Below the pieces are notes generated by a model. It was not told where the DNA came from, did not search any database, and saw only the letters and a program-made list of their open reading frames with translations. A DNA stretch of 64,000 nt from Opeltia flavorubescens (lineage: Eukaryota; Ascomycota; Lecanoromycetes; Teloschistales; Teloschistaceae): assembly GCA_000442125.1 (NCBI GenBank), contig KE546969.1:1054001-1118000 (forward strand), written 5' to 3'. This document shows positions 46,201 through 57,252 of the stretch, in pieces. The position numbers and the translations under genes were made by a program. Numbering within the stretch: the stretch's first letter is position 1; each line of letters opens with the position of its first letter.

Positions 46201-47784
46201 GCCGCTCTAGAGAAACAATTGTCGAAGCTTAACGACGAGGTCGTTAAGTTACGAGCAGAGACGGCAGGCTTGGAGTCGGAAATCCAGGCATTGCAAGATA
46301 AAATCATGGAAGCTGGGGGTGTTAGGCTAAGANCTCAGAAAGCTAAAGTAGATGGTCTCTACGAGCAGGTCAACACATTGACCGAGGAGATCTCCAACGC
46401 CGAAGTTGCCCGATCGAAAGCTGAGCAACAGAAGAAGAAACACCAGAAAGCCCATGATGATGCTCAGAAAGAAATTGCAGCTGCAGTGGAGGAAATAGAA
46501 GCATTGGCTAGGGAAGTTGCGGATCAAATATCAGACGCATCCGGTTCGAAGAGGAAAGCCGAAGAGGCGCAAGAGGTAAGAAGCATTCCACCTTCATAAT
46601 AGATTCGCCGTCGCAGTTCTTCGTTATTCCATTGTCCAGCTGTCTTACTGTCTATATTGTCTAAGAGGGTTTTCTATTCGGATTGAATATTGATGTTAGA
46701 TTAGGCACTGGATGCGAAACAGGAGCAACTCTCAGCTTTGAAACAAGAACTTGATCTCAAAACAGCTGAGCTCAATGAGACTCGTGCTGTAGAGATCGAG
46801 ATGCGAAACAAGCTTGAAGAAAACCAGAAGGTCCTTGCAGAAAATCAGAAGCGGTTAAGATATTGGACCGACAAGCTTGGCAAGCTGGCTTTGCAATCAA
46901 CAAGGTAGGAATATCCAAAGGAAAGGGGATATTGCCCTTTGCTGACACTTTTTAGCGACCTTGATGGCGAGCAAGCTGCAGAGGAACTACCTCAATATAC
47001 CAAAGACGAGCTTGCAGATATGGACAAAGATTCTCTCAAAGGCGAAATTGCTGTACTGGAAGAGAAGACGCAGAACAACAACGTCGACCTTGCAGTTCTC
47101 TCGGAGTATCGCCGTCGTGTTGAGGAACATGCCGCGCGATATAGTGATCTCCAGTCGGCAGTCACTGGTCGAGACTCAGCCAAGAAGCGTTGTGACGACC
47201 TGCGGAGGCTCCGACTTGAAGGTTTCATGCAAGGATTCAGCCTAATCTCTCTGCGACTCAAAGAAATGTACCAGATGATCACCATGGGTGGGAACGCCGA
47301 ATTGGAGCTGGTAGATTCACTTGACCCCTTCTCAGAGGGCATACTTTTCAGCGTCATGCCACCGAAGAAATCATGGAAGAACATCTCCAACCTGTCAGGT
47401 GGTGAAAAGACACTGAGCAGTCTGGCATTGGTCTTTGCTTTGCATCACTATAAACCAACCCCACTATATGTTATGGATGAGATTGACGCAGCCTTGGATT
47501 TCCGGAATGTATCGATTGTCGCGAGCTATATCAAGGAGAGGACGAAGAATGCCCAATTCATTGTGATATCTTTGCGAAATAATATGGTAAAGCAGACAAC
47601 CATCTTGCCAAAAGAAAATCCACTAACACTGATAGTTTGAACTCGCTTCGCGGTTAGTTGGAGTGTACAAGGTCAATCATATGGTATGCCTGCCGTTTCA
47701 TACAATTCTGAGCCACTAGCTGATTTGCCTCAGACGAAGAGCGTTACCGTTGAAAATCGCGATTACATTAATCGAAATGCGTAG
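43212..47784 (+). CDS. SMC4: Condensin subunit SMC4
   Basis: Six exons (43212-44099, 44152-46575, 46705-46904, 46956-47586, 47636-47683, 47734-47784) give 1,413 aa. The basic, Pro-rich N-terminal extension runs about 200 residues. Then TVIQYLVLTNFKSYAG and Walker A GPNGSGKSNV (about 239) follow. The SMC4-typical FLILQGEVESIAQMKPKA, long coiled coils, a hinge around DQKYDVAISTACPSLENMVVD, and the C-terminal LSGGEKTLSSLALVFALHH (about 1315) and VMDEIDAALDFRN complete it. The last two tiny exons give FELASRLVGVYKVNHMTKSV. Condensin compacts chromosomes in mitosis using ATP. One ambiguous base at 46333 leaves one residue unread in the C-terminal coiled coil. Confidence 0.96.
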
Positions 47785-48104
47785 ACCTAGCTCCTGGAGA
47801 TTGAGGATATGGGACAGAAAGGATCGTCTTTCGAGAGGTATCATACGCAAGCTCGTCGCTTCATGGCATTTCTTTGGCGTGTCGGATGGTTTCGGCTGGG
47901 GAAATGATCGATTTGGTGTCTGGGTTTCCTTAGTGGTTCATGGTTACATGTGGACAACTCGAAGCTCTCCGTGGTTGAAGCAAGCTGCCCATCTTTCATA
48001 ATTATGCTCATAGTGATGGGTTCATCAACATTGGGTATCATATTTACTCGGATCCTCATGTATCTCGTTCGGCATGCCGCTGTCCTGCTTCAACAGGACC
48101 ATCT
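47785..48104. other. Convergent 3' spacer
   Basis: 320 bp between the SMC4 stop and the SRP14 stop. No gene is called; the long plus-strand ORF entering SRP14 is its antisense shadow. Confidence 0.5.
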
Positions 48105-48642
48105 TCATTTCCTCTCCGGCTCTCCAACCTTCAACTTCTTCTTCGCCTTCGCTTTCTTCCTTCCACTTCGATCTCTCTTCTTCAATGCAGTCGTTCCTGC
48201 TTTCATGACCTCAGCATATTTCGTAAAGAATCCCTCCAATTGGTCAGGTTGCACGATGGTTGACAATTTGATCTTATCTTTGCGATTTTCTTTTGACTTG
48301 CCATTAGTGGCTCGGATGAGTACTGGGAGGGGTGATGAAAGAGCAAGGTCGGGGAAGAGGACAGCCTGCCCGGAGGTAGATGGGGAGGAAGTGGTCGATG
48401 ACCGCGGTGTTACTATGGTGCTGTATTTTAGAAAAGGCTTTACATATGGGTATGAGGTATGGACTGTGGGAGTATTACATCGCTTTTGCGTAAGGAAAAT
48501 TGAGCCGTGGGTGGAATTCCGGCGGGAGTCGAAGAGAGTGGAGAGACGGGAGAAGAACTTTGTTTGTCAGCCAACTATGTAGAGAAGAAGCGATAGATCT
48601 GCTGCCGAATACCTCATTCGTGGTGAGATGTTGTGTCGCCAT
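48105..48642 (-). CDS. SRP14: Signal recognition particle 14-kDa subunit
   Basis: Exon 1 (48613-48642, 30 nt) encodes MATQHLTTNE and exon 2 (48105-48557) the rest, 160 aa in all. The 55-nt intron has a CTGAC branch site and joins NE to FFSRLSTLFDSRRNSTHGSI, the typical SRP14 start. KSKENRKDKIKLSTIVQPDQ and FFTKYAEVMKAGM follow, ending in a Lys-rich tail. SRP14 with SRP9-type partners binds the Alu part of the SRP RNA and slows translation. A Ser/Thr-rich insert (about residues 50-85) makes it longer than the animal protein. Confidence 0.92.
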
Positions 48643-48792
48643 ACTCAACAACAACTGTTCCAAGCCGTAATTTGGAGTGGGTTTGAAGACGGCGAGAATA
48701 AGTCGACGATGGCGATTGCCGGCTTTTAGATAAGACGCTTGGCATGTTCAGTTCTATGCAAATTGCGACCTACAATTTATACTATCAAAATC
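48643..48792. promoter_or_regulatory. Very short divergent promoter of SRP14 and SGD1/NOM1
   Basis: Only 150 bp lie between the two start codons. No distinct motif was identified. Transcription start sites of the two genes must be very close or overlap. Confidence 0.45.
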
Positions 48793-51511
48793 ATGCGCAG
48801 TCCGGAACATAACACTACAGCACTTCCACGACGCTTGAGAGAAGAACTTGGAGAAACAGGTCAGGGTAAGTACTCCGCTGTTCCTGTAAGCCCTGAATCT
48901 TATTCTTTTTCCCTTGTTCTAGAAAGCGCAAAGCCGTTCCGACGTCAGCAGACCACATCTGGCCAACGCAAAGAACGCAGAAGGGCTGCTAGGACTGAGA
49001 AAAAGCTACGAGAACTGAAGAATAATTCACGCAACCAGAAGGAGCCTTCTGCATCAGGCTTTCCAGAACTTTCCGAAAGATCATCCCGAAACCCAAGTGA
49101 GCGTGTGCCAACTCAAGTTAAGGCGAAAGGTCAGCAGTTGAAAACCAAGAGCAAAAGCCAGCCCAAAAATCAGCAGACTCCACCTGCATCGTATTTGACT
49201 GATACTGAGGAGTTCTCGAGCCCGTCGTCACCGACATATGCCCATGCTATCTCCCGCGGGGTCAAAGATAGGCTTGCAGCAGATGACGCAGAGATTGCAG
49301 CTTTGGAGAAAGCTTTGGGTGTGAAGGGAAAGAAGAAGCTGCCAAAAGAATTCGAAGATGAAGGGCTTGATGTACTTCTCGATGGGATCGGCGACGACCT
49401 TAATGTTGATGGACTTCGTCAAAAGAGAACACGAGACGAAGGTGAGGAATGGCTAGAAGCAAAAAGGAAGAAAGCCCGGAAAGCAGGCCAACAGCTCAAT
49501 ACGGAAGAGATAGCATCTTTGGACGATAGTGAAGAAACAGGCGACTTATTTGATGGATTCAGTAATGAGGAAAGCGATCTGGAGGACGAACAACGTTCAC
49601 TTGATCATGGAAGTGATGACGGTTCCGCTTCCGAAGATTTTGTAGAGCCCATGCTCACGGCTGGGCATACTGAAAGGCGAACTCGGGAGAATCCGTATAG
49701 AGCTCCAACCACATCCGCGGTTGCTGCGCCGAAATATGTACCCCCTTCATTACGGAATCAAGCGTCTTCGGAGACTGAGGATATCTCGCGATTGCGGCGC
49801 CAAGTTCAAGGTCTTATCAATCGGCTATCAGAGGCGAACCTGCTCTCTATCCTCGGCGATGTAGAGGCTCTGTACCAAAGCCATGCTCGACAGCATGTTT
49901 CTGCGATACTACTTGATCTCTTGTTCGGCTTGCTATGTGATCCTGCAGTCCTACAAGATACCTTTGTCATTCTACATGCCGCTTTCATCACGGCCTTGTA
50001 CAAGACAGTTGGATCGGATTTTGGAGCGCAGGTGATTCAGAGGATAGATGACGAGTTCCTTGAAAAATATGAAAGGACTCCAGGCAATGCGCAAAAAGGG
50101 AAAAAACTGACCAATCTGATGGCTTTGGTTTCACAGCTCTACATCTTCCAAATGATTGGAAGTAATCTCATCTACGACTACATCAAGATGTTTGCGAGAG
50201 ATCTATCCGAGGAAACAGCAGAGCTGCTGCTCAAGTGCGTACGCAGTAAGTATTGGATTTTCCATTCCTTTTTTCTGCCTCTTATCTGCGAATAGGCTCT
50301 GGACCACAACTAAGACATGATGATCCCTCGGCATTAAAAGAGATCGTTGTTCTAGTTCAAAAAGCTGTTTCAAGGATCGGAGAAAACTATCTGTCTGTGA
50401 GGACTAAGTTCATGATTGAGACCATTAACAATTTGAAGAACAATCGTATGAAAACGGGCATTGCCGGATCAGAGATGGTGTCGGAGCATACTATTCGTAT
50501 GAAGAAAACGCTTGGAAGCCTCAACAATCGTAACATCCGGGCCAGCGAACCATTAAGGGTAGGACTTCGAGATATCCGTGAATCTGACAAAAGAGGGAAA
50601 TGGTGGCTAGTTGGTGCCAGCTATAGGAGTGAAGACACAGAAGCTCAGGAGCAAGTCGCCCGGCGAGACCAGTATACAATGCAGGAGCATGACGATTCGA
50701 GCCTTGCACAAGATGCAGCTGGAGATATGCTTCGTGCAGCGCGAGAGCAGCGAATGAATACCGATGTCCGACGCTCCATATTTGTTACAATCGTTTCAGC
50801 TACCGATTACAACGATGCATCTCAACGGCTTACAAAGCTGCGACTGAAAAAGTCTCAGAAGCTGGAAGTTCCAAAGGTTCTCGTCCATTGCGCTAGTGTG
50901 GAAGACTCGTATAATCCATACTATACTCTACTCGCACTGCATCTCTGTCCCGATCGAAATCTCAGGATGGCATTTCAGTTCTCTCTTTGGGATCTCTTCA
51001 AGCGTATGGGCGAAGGTGGTGACAAGACTCAAGACGAGGCCGAGGAAGCTAACGAAAAGCTGAGCATGAGAAGCATCGTTAACTTAGCTAAAATGTTCGG
51101 GACGCTGATTGCGGAAAGGGCACTTAGCATTACTGTACTCAAGGTATGGAAGAACCCTCCCCTCTTCAATGAAACTCAAGGCAACCCCCCTAACAGATGT
51201 AGATCCTCGATCTGCCATATCTGCAACCAAAGAGCCGTACCTTTGTCGAACTCTTGATCATATCAATTATACTCCGTTCTCAAAAGGGCAACATTGGTTC
51301 AAGAGACAAAGAGAGTGTTTCGCTGATTTTCGTGCAAGCGATAGAAAAGCCTGAACTGGCAAAAGGATTGCAGTATTTCCTCAAGAAGACAGTGAGTAAG
51401 ACGGATATTGCTGGGACTTCGTCGGATAAGGAGACTGTCAAATGGGGCTGTAAAGTAGCGAGAGAAGCACTTGATGCCACAGATGCTCTACAACCAATCA
51501 ACCAATTGTAA
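48793..51511 (+). CDS. SGD1: SGD1/NOM1-type MIF4G nucleolar protein
   Basis: Four exons (48793-48865, 48923-50245, 50296-51143, 51203-51511) give 850 aa. The basic N-terminus (QRKERRRAARTEKKLRELK) is followed by an acidic linker. A MIF4G domain starts near SRLRRQVQGLINRLSEANL and continues through LIYDYIKMFARDLSEETAELL, crossing the exon 2/3 junction. An MA3-like region with RRSIFVTIVSATDYNDASQRL follows. The yeast homologue is a nucleolar 18S pre-rRNA processing factor. Intron 1 (57 nt) is a multiple of three with no stop, so the unspliced frame stays open. The exon 3/4 junction restores ITVLKILDLPYLQPKSRTFVEL. Confidence 0.9.
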
Positions 51512-51749
51512 TGGAATGCCTCCTCATTTCGTCATTGCTGGTATTGTAAGATAGATAGAAGCCGTGAATAACCGTCTAGACACAACAAGCTTACTAGGCT
51601 CGTTCGGGTGCTTCCGCCACGGGCGATATCTTGCTTAAGCTCGGGTCAACATTAAATTATTTCAAGTAACACCGAGGGAAACACGATCGAAAATCTCGGG
51701 ATCTTTAACCATCAGGATTGCACCGATCGAACCCTCTCCGGTCATCGCC

Positions 51750-53464
51750 ATGATCCGCACTCTTCTACCCAGCGTAGCATCCAAAACCACCCAGGGATCA
51801 GCTTCACGACCGTTTCTCGCAAGCTCCGCATACGCTTTCCGAAGACCCGGATGCCATCTAGTAAGACGACAGGATCGAGGGTACGCGACAGAAGCCGGTG
51901 AGTGTTGACGTTGGATGGTTGTTGACTCTGTTCATCTAAGATTATCTAGAGCAACATGACCTAGTCATCATCGGCGGGGGCGTGGCCGGCTACGTCGCTG
52001 CCATAAAAGCTGGACAGGAGGGTTTAAAGGCACGTATTACACGTTCTGACTCGAAAGCTCAACAATGGTTTATTGAATTTCTAGGTGGCATGTATAGAAA
52101 AACGTGGCGCCTTGGGTGGCACCTGTCTGAACGTCGGCTGCATACCCTCAAAGTCGCTCCTCAACAATTCCCATATATATCATCAAACGTTGCATGACAC
52201 CAAAAAGCGTGGAATAGAAGTGGGCGATGTTAAGCTCAATCTGAAGCAAATGATGTCTGCAAAAGATACGTCTGTCAGCGGGCTGACGAAGGGTGTGGAA
52301 TTTCTGTTCAAGAAGAACAATGTGGAGTACATCCAGGGGACTGGCGCATTCTCTGGAGAGCACGAGATTAAGGTGAACAAGATTGACGGCGGCGAGGCAA
52401 CATTGCTCGCGAAGAATATCTTGATTGCGACTGGAAGTGAAGCAACGCCGTTCCCGGGCTTAAACATAGATGAGAAGAAAGTTGTCACAAGTACTGGTGC
52501 TCTCCAACTCGACCAGGTACCGAAGAAGATGGTGGTCATTGGCGGGGGCATCATTGGACTTGAAATGGTAAGTTGCCCATTGACGGCCAGCTTCGGTGTG
52601 AGCGGACAGCCTGACTTCCTCCAGGGTTCGGTGTGGTCACGATTAGGAGCAGACGTAACCGTTGTTGAGTTTCTTGGTCAAATAGGTGGGCCAGGCATGG
52701 ATGCCGAGATATCAAAAACAACACAGAAAATATTAGGGAAACAAGGGATGAAGTTCAAGCTCAACACCAAAGTCCTTAGCGGGGATAGCAGTGGTGAGGG
52801 GGTCAAGCTCGAAGTCGAAGCTGCTAAAGGTGGGAAGAAAGAAACGCTTGACGCCGATGTGGTCCTCGTAGCTATTGGCAGGCGACCCTACACCGCCGGC
52901 CTCGGTCTCGAAAACATCGGTCTTGACCTCGATAACAAAGGCCGCCTGGTAATAGACGAACAATACCGTACCAAACATCCCCATATTCGTGTCATTGGCG
53001 ACTGCACCTTCGGGCCCATGCTTGCCCATAAAGCGGAAGAAGAAGGCGTTGCAGCAATTGAATACATCACGAAAGGTCACGGTCATGTCAACTACGGCGC
53101 CATCCCTTCGGTCATGTATACCCACCCTGAAGTCGCGTGGGTTGGCCAGAATGAAGCCGAGCTTAAAGAGCAAGGGGTCAAATATCAGATAGGGTCGTTC
53201 CCGTTCTCAGCCAACTCGAGAGCGAAGACGAACCTAGAGACAGAAGGGATGGTGAAGTTTATCTCAGACGCGGAGACGGACCGAATATTAGGGATACATA
53301 TCGTTGGACCGAATGCGGGCGAAATGATCGCGGAAGGGGTATTGGCGATAGAGTATGGAGCGAGTAGCGAAGATGTTGCAAGGACGAGTCATGCGCATCC
53401 GACGTTGGCGGAGGCATTTAAAGAGGCTGCGATGGCGACGTATTCGAAGGCAATCCATTACTGA
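51750..53464 (+). CDS. LPD1: Mitochondrial dihydrolipoamide dehydrogenase (E3)
   Basis: Exons 51750-51897, 51950-52029, 52085-52567 and 52625-53464 give 516 aa. Exon 1 is a typical mitochondrial presequence, rich in Arg and Ser. FAD site [15 protein letters not shown], redox-active [18 protein letters not shown] site [20 protein letters not shown], and the [13 protein letters not shown] active-site His/Glu are all present. It reoxidises lipoamide in the pyruvate and 2-oxoglutarate dehydrogenase and glycine cleavage systems. Intron 2 (52030-52084) begins with GC: only this joins GQEGLK to VACIEKRG in frame. Intron 3 (57 nt) is a stop-free multiple of three. Confidence 0.95.
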
Positions 53465-53876
53465 TGGAGAGTCTGGCTGCATTGTACATAAGGGTCTGTT
53501 GGCATAGGTATCAGGCGTTCCAGCAGGAGGTTGCTGAAAAGAAGCAAAGGCTTTTACTTCAAAGTTACATTTGGGACTGAACGACGCTCTTAGTATGTAC
53601 TTTCGTTGGGAGATTCTAGAACAGTTTATCAGATCAGATGCCGGTCTTGGCACCAGTTTAATTGATAGAAACGCAGTTTTCTCGAAACAGTATGACTGAT
53701 CTTTATCGTCATATAGAGACGACAAGCTCTTGCTAATATGCTCTCATATTCGGAGGTTTTCATGATTTATCTGACCAAGGATATGAACACAGACTCTATG
53801 GAAAACTTGACTGCCGACCAACGCCTTCGCTATGGGGGTATTTCCCAGAACATTCCATGATCCGTCTCACATACTT
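53465..53876. other. Convergent 3' spacer
   Basis: 412 bp between LPD1 and the RTA1-type gene ends. Nothing recognised. Confidence 0.5.
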
Positions 53877-54833
53877 TCATCCACTTCCGCTATCGCTTTG
53901 TTCATCCTCAGCCTTGTCTTCGACTACTTCTTGAAGGCCATCCTCTAATCTTGCCTCAGTGCATTCGGCTTTGCGGGGCAGCAACCAGTAAGGGTTGGCG
54001 AACACAAACACGGAGACCGCAATGACCATCAACACGCCATCTAGACCGACGAAATAGCTTTCCGTGGTGATGAGATAACCCCTCCAGCCTTGGATGAGCT
54101 CGACGGACCGATACACGCCTCTAGCAATCAACGCCAGTGTTGAGATGGTCGTTGCGCCCGCCAGAATGCGAAGTCGTTTCGTTGTCGTTGCTGGTCGGTC
54201 CTTCTGCGAAAGAGACGAGTCGTCAACGTTGAGGATGCCTTTACCTTCCTGATGTGTCTTTATCATGACGCTGGCAAAGAGACTTGCAAAGACGACGTTC
54301 GCTACCAATTGGAACACAATGCCCGCGATCATTATATTCGTCCCTGGCGTGACGTCTCCATCGGGCTCGGAACCAGCAGCGGAAGCCATCCCACCGCCGA
54401 CAGCCTGCAACAGTAGTGAGACGAAATCGATGGTGCAGAAGACCCATAGGTACTGCTTGGCTGTCAGGAGACTTGTGTGTGGTCCAAAGATACGGATGAT
54501 GTATCCCAAGATGATGTAAATGCCGGCCGCGAAAAAAGCAGGGCTAAAGATGAGAGTGGAGATTTGGATTTCAAAGGCCAAATCACTGTAGACGCATTGG
54601 GAGGCCCAGGTACGAGCTATCCAGCCGAGAAGTTCACCGATGCCGCCGAGGACGAAAACCAATAACCACCAGCGGCGTGAGAGAATGATTAGCGTGAGGT
54701 GGGCGATTGTCGCAATACCAAAGAGGATAATGAAGACAATGCCTGCAGCGAGGGATGGGGTATAGCCATAATTAGGTGGGTTATCGGGGTCAAAAGAAGA
54801 GCACGATGGCGGTGAGGTCGTGGAGTCGGGCAT
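53877..54833 (-). CDS. RTA1-family seven-helix membrane protein
   Basis: A single exon of 318 aa from the ATG at 54833. Seven hydrophobic helices are visible, with family motifs YGYTPSLAAGIVFIILFG, ELLGWIARTWAS, GIYIILGYIIRIFG, FVSLLLQAVGGGMAS and the late YRSVELIQGWRGYL...ESYFVGLDG. The C-terminal tail is acidic. Fungal RTA1/RSB1-like proteins are linked to lipid (long-chain base) export and resistance to toxic compounds; the substrate here is unknown. No intron is needed. Confidence 0.93.
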   Translation of the reverse strand: MPDSTTSPPSCSSFDPDNPPNYGYTPSLAAGIVFIILFGIATIAHLTLIILSRRWWLLVFVLGGIGELLGWIARTWASQCVYSDLAFEIQISTLIFSPAFFAAGIYIILGYIIRIFGPHTSLLTAKQYLWVFCTIDFVSLLLQAVGGGMASAAGSEPDGDVTPGTNIMIAGIVFQLVANVVFASLFASVMIKTHQEGKGILNVDDSSLSQKDRPATTTKRLRILAGATTISTLALIARGVYRSVELIQGWRGYLITTESYFVGLDGVLMVIAVSVFVFANPYWLLPRKAECTEARLEDGLQEVVEDKAEDEQSDSGSG

Positions 54834-56263
54834 TGTGAACAAGATGCTTTGTTGATTATTGTTCTAGAGAAAGTCGAGAGACGACAGTTGTGTTTAGACC
54901 TCTTCGACGGGCCAGGACTCGATGTTAGGGGGGGGGGAACCGGGGCTTGGAGGCTTTTGAGCAAGATACCCATCTTTCACCGAGAGGAAAGCCATATTTA
55001 TACAAGAGTACCATGTCACCCAACAAGCTATGCACGTCACCGCAGAGAGTTGAACCCAACTTTGCGAGAAGACCCAGATACTAGTGTGTTGCGATGCATG
55101 GCTTCAGATCTCCAGATCTTAGTGTCTCAAAGACTTCCTAATCAGGTAGAGTTTGAGATACAGCCTGCTCGGGAAGCCGACCGATTCGTTTCATGCAAAC
55201 GCTTGTCATAGTCTAGTCGTCTAACGGTCGCACTAGAACAAGGCTATGGCTACGTATTCGGATTCTAGACTTGAAACGGTAAACTTTGAGAGCTGGAATT
55301 TACAACCTAAGCAATCATACGTACGAGGGGTAGAAACAAGGTCAATTCAAGTCGATGCACGCTCTTGGGTACGCAGTAGATCAACCCTCTGAATGAGATC
55401 CGGATAGGTGATTACATCCAGCTACCTTCTCGTTTTCTCTTCCGCCTTGGGCTTGCAGGCGTTTTGGCTCTCATTCCGGGGGACTTCCGTACCATAAATT
55501 CAAGTAGCCATGGCATCATAGCTTGGCAACATATCCAGCAGTCCAGTCCGCGGCGCTTGCAATTATTATTACCTGTCTTATAGGTAATCCTCGAGGGTTG
55601 CATTGCCCGGGTAATTTAGCAAGGCTCATTCTTCCCTTGTAAACTTCACCTTTCAGTACAGTCCCTGCGTCTCTATGTCACACAACACCATGTTACCGTC
55701 CCATATTGCAGCAAACGAGGAATGCCTGTTGAGAAACTTCTGCCCACCTCCACGTCATCGGACTCCAGGTAATCGGGGTATTTTATAGGTACCTGTACGG
55801 GCGAAACCATATCGGCTTGCTCGTCCTGGCAGCTGTAGATTTAGCATTTTCCACAGATATACGGTACTGGTACTACCTATAGCCTTGCTAGATACTGCAA
55901 TTGAGGCGAATACGGGCATGCAGACGTGGTGTGCAACCCAACGACTTTTCTATGGAAAATACTATGGTGGTCTGGGTCAAGAATGGATTGTCAACCCCTT
56001 ACTTACAACTCGTACTCACTGCCAAATACACACAGCAGAGCTATATCAAGAAGGGACGAAAAAGCTGATCTTTCCACACCGGTCACCATGATAGCATCCA
56101 AAAATGTACGGTTTACGTGTATGTATACATGATTTGTAATATTTGTCCAGGTCCGAAACGATTGGCCCAACCTTGGACCCAGATCAACGAATGGAATAGT
56201 AAATACATGTAAATCATCGAGGACGGCTATTCTTTAGAGCCAAAACGACCAATCCAAGTTTCA
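54834..56263. other. Long intergenic region, no gene recognised
   Basis: 1.43 kb with short ORFs only. A run of nine G at about 54928-54936 lies just upstream of the RTA1-type gene. A minus-strand GGTTCAACTC at about 55048-55057 resembles a tRNA B box, but there is no matching A box or stem set. Confidence 0.5.
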
Positions 56264-56688
56264 CTAGTACAGCTCCGAGCCAACTATATCTCGGTACCTT
56301 GGACCGAGTCTACGCCGCCGAGGAAAATAATAATCTTCATAGTCATCTCCGTACATCATATCACCGTGACGGCGAATGGGGTATTCTGTTTGCGCTCGCA
56401 CTGCAGTAGGCCTGATACGGCCGCCCATTTGCGCAACATGTCTGTGATTTTTGCCACTGAGTAACTGTGTCAATATGGGTCCTGTAATCAACGAGAAGAT
56501 AGAGAAGAGACAACTTACTAACTGGGGCGTGGTCCACAGATCATTCGGTCGTAATCGCGAGGGACACGACCAGCTTGGTGTAGAGGAGTCACGGCGTAGT
56601 TGTGGGAGTAATGCTGCAGGTAGGCCAAGCTGTCGTAAGGATAATATGCGGCGTATGTAGACGGGTATGTCATTTGCGGTGGGAACAT
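56264..56688 (-). CDS. Small tyrosine-rich hypothetical protein
   Basis: Two exons, 56519-56688 and 56264-56456, give 120 aa. The donor is TTA|GTAAGT. The start MFPPQMTYPSTYAAYYPY is Tyr/Pro-rich; the second half carries MMYGDDYEDYYFPRRRR and ends with GSELY. About 17 residues are Tyr, and the chain is basic with an acidic patch. No signal peptide, no known domain. The composition suggests a disordered, possibly nucleic-acid-binding or sticky protein, but this is inference. A longer unspliced frame (157 codons) over the same exon 2 exists with a different N-terminus, which I consider less likely. Confidence 0.55.
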
Positions 56689-57252
56689 TTTCTTTTCGAT
56701 GTGCTAAGGTAGGATGGAAGAGCCTTTGATGCTGCACCTAGGGGGCTTCTAACAGAAGCTTGGTTTTTGGTCGATCTTGTTGCTGTTGAGATTATGTAGT
56801 TGACGACTATAGCGATCAGAATCTGAATTTTTATACCTGTGAGCAGCCTGCTGGTGACAGCTCACTGGGTGGGACATGGTCACAGGAAGTGTGTTTGCTT
56901 GAGACTCTAGCAAAGCAGCAAACTCTGAGATAGTTGCAAGATGCTCTAGCTTGCCTTTGCTCATTGTCCTCGTGAGTATGGGCGGATCGAGCTTCGACCT
57001 ATCGATCGAGCAATGACTGTAGCATGGGCCTGCCACGCAAACCCAGAGATACCTACATTTCCGGCCAAACAGCAAATCACTATACCCCCAACTATTTGGG
57101 TTATGAAGCCGTAATGCGCTCATAAAGCCCTGGGGCGCAGGATGGCAACTCTTTTGAACTGGCTCATGTGAACGGTACTGATTCTTGGCCAGTTGATAAT
57201 GTGATATATGCCTCATTCTTGCTGGATACGTTGGTCATGATGAACAGTGGCA
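56689..57252. other. Intergenic spacer
   Basis: 564 bp between two minus-strand genes. A 155-codon minus-strand ORF (56749-57216) has mixed composition with no motif and no convincing splice partner; it is not called. Confidence 0.4.

Noticed and set aside
47950-48582. 210-codon plus-strand ORF with hydrophobic stretches
   Set aside because: Antisense of SRP14, whose spliced protein is clearly conserved.
55030-55080. Minus-strand GGTTCAACTC resembling a tRNA B box
   Set aside because: No A box or cloverleaf stems can be formed around it.
56749-57216. 155-codon minus-strand ORF
   Set aside because: No motif or splice partner; lies in the upstream region of the Tyr-rich gene.
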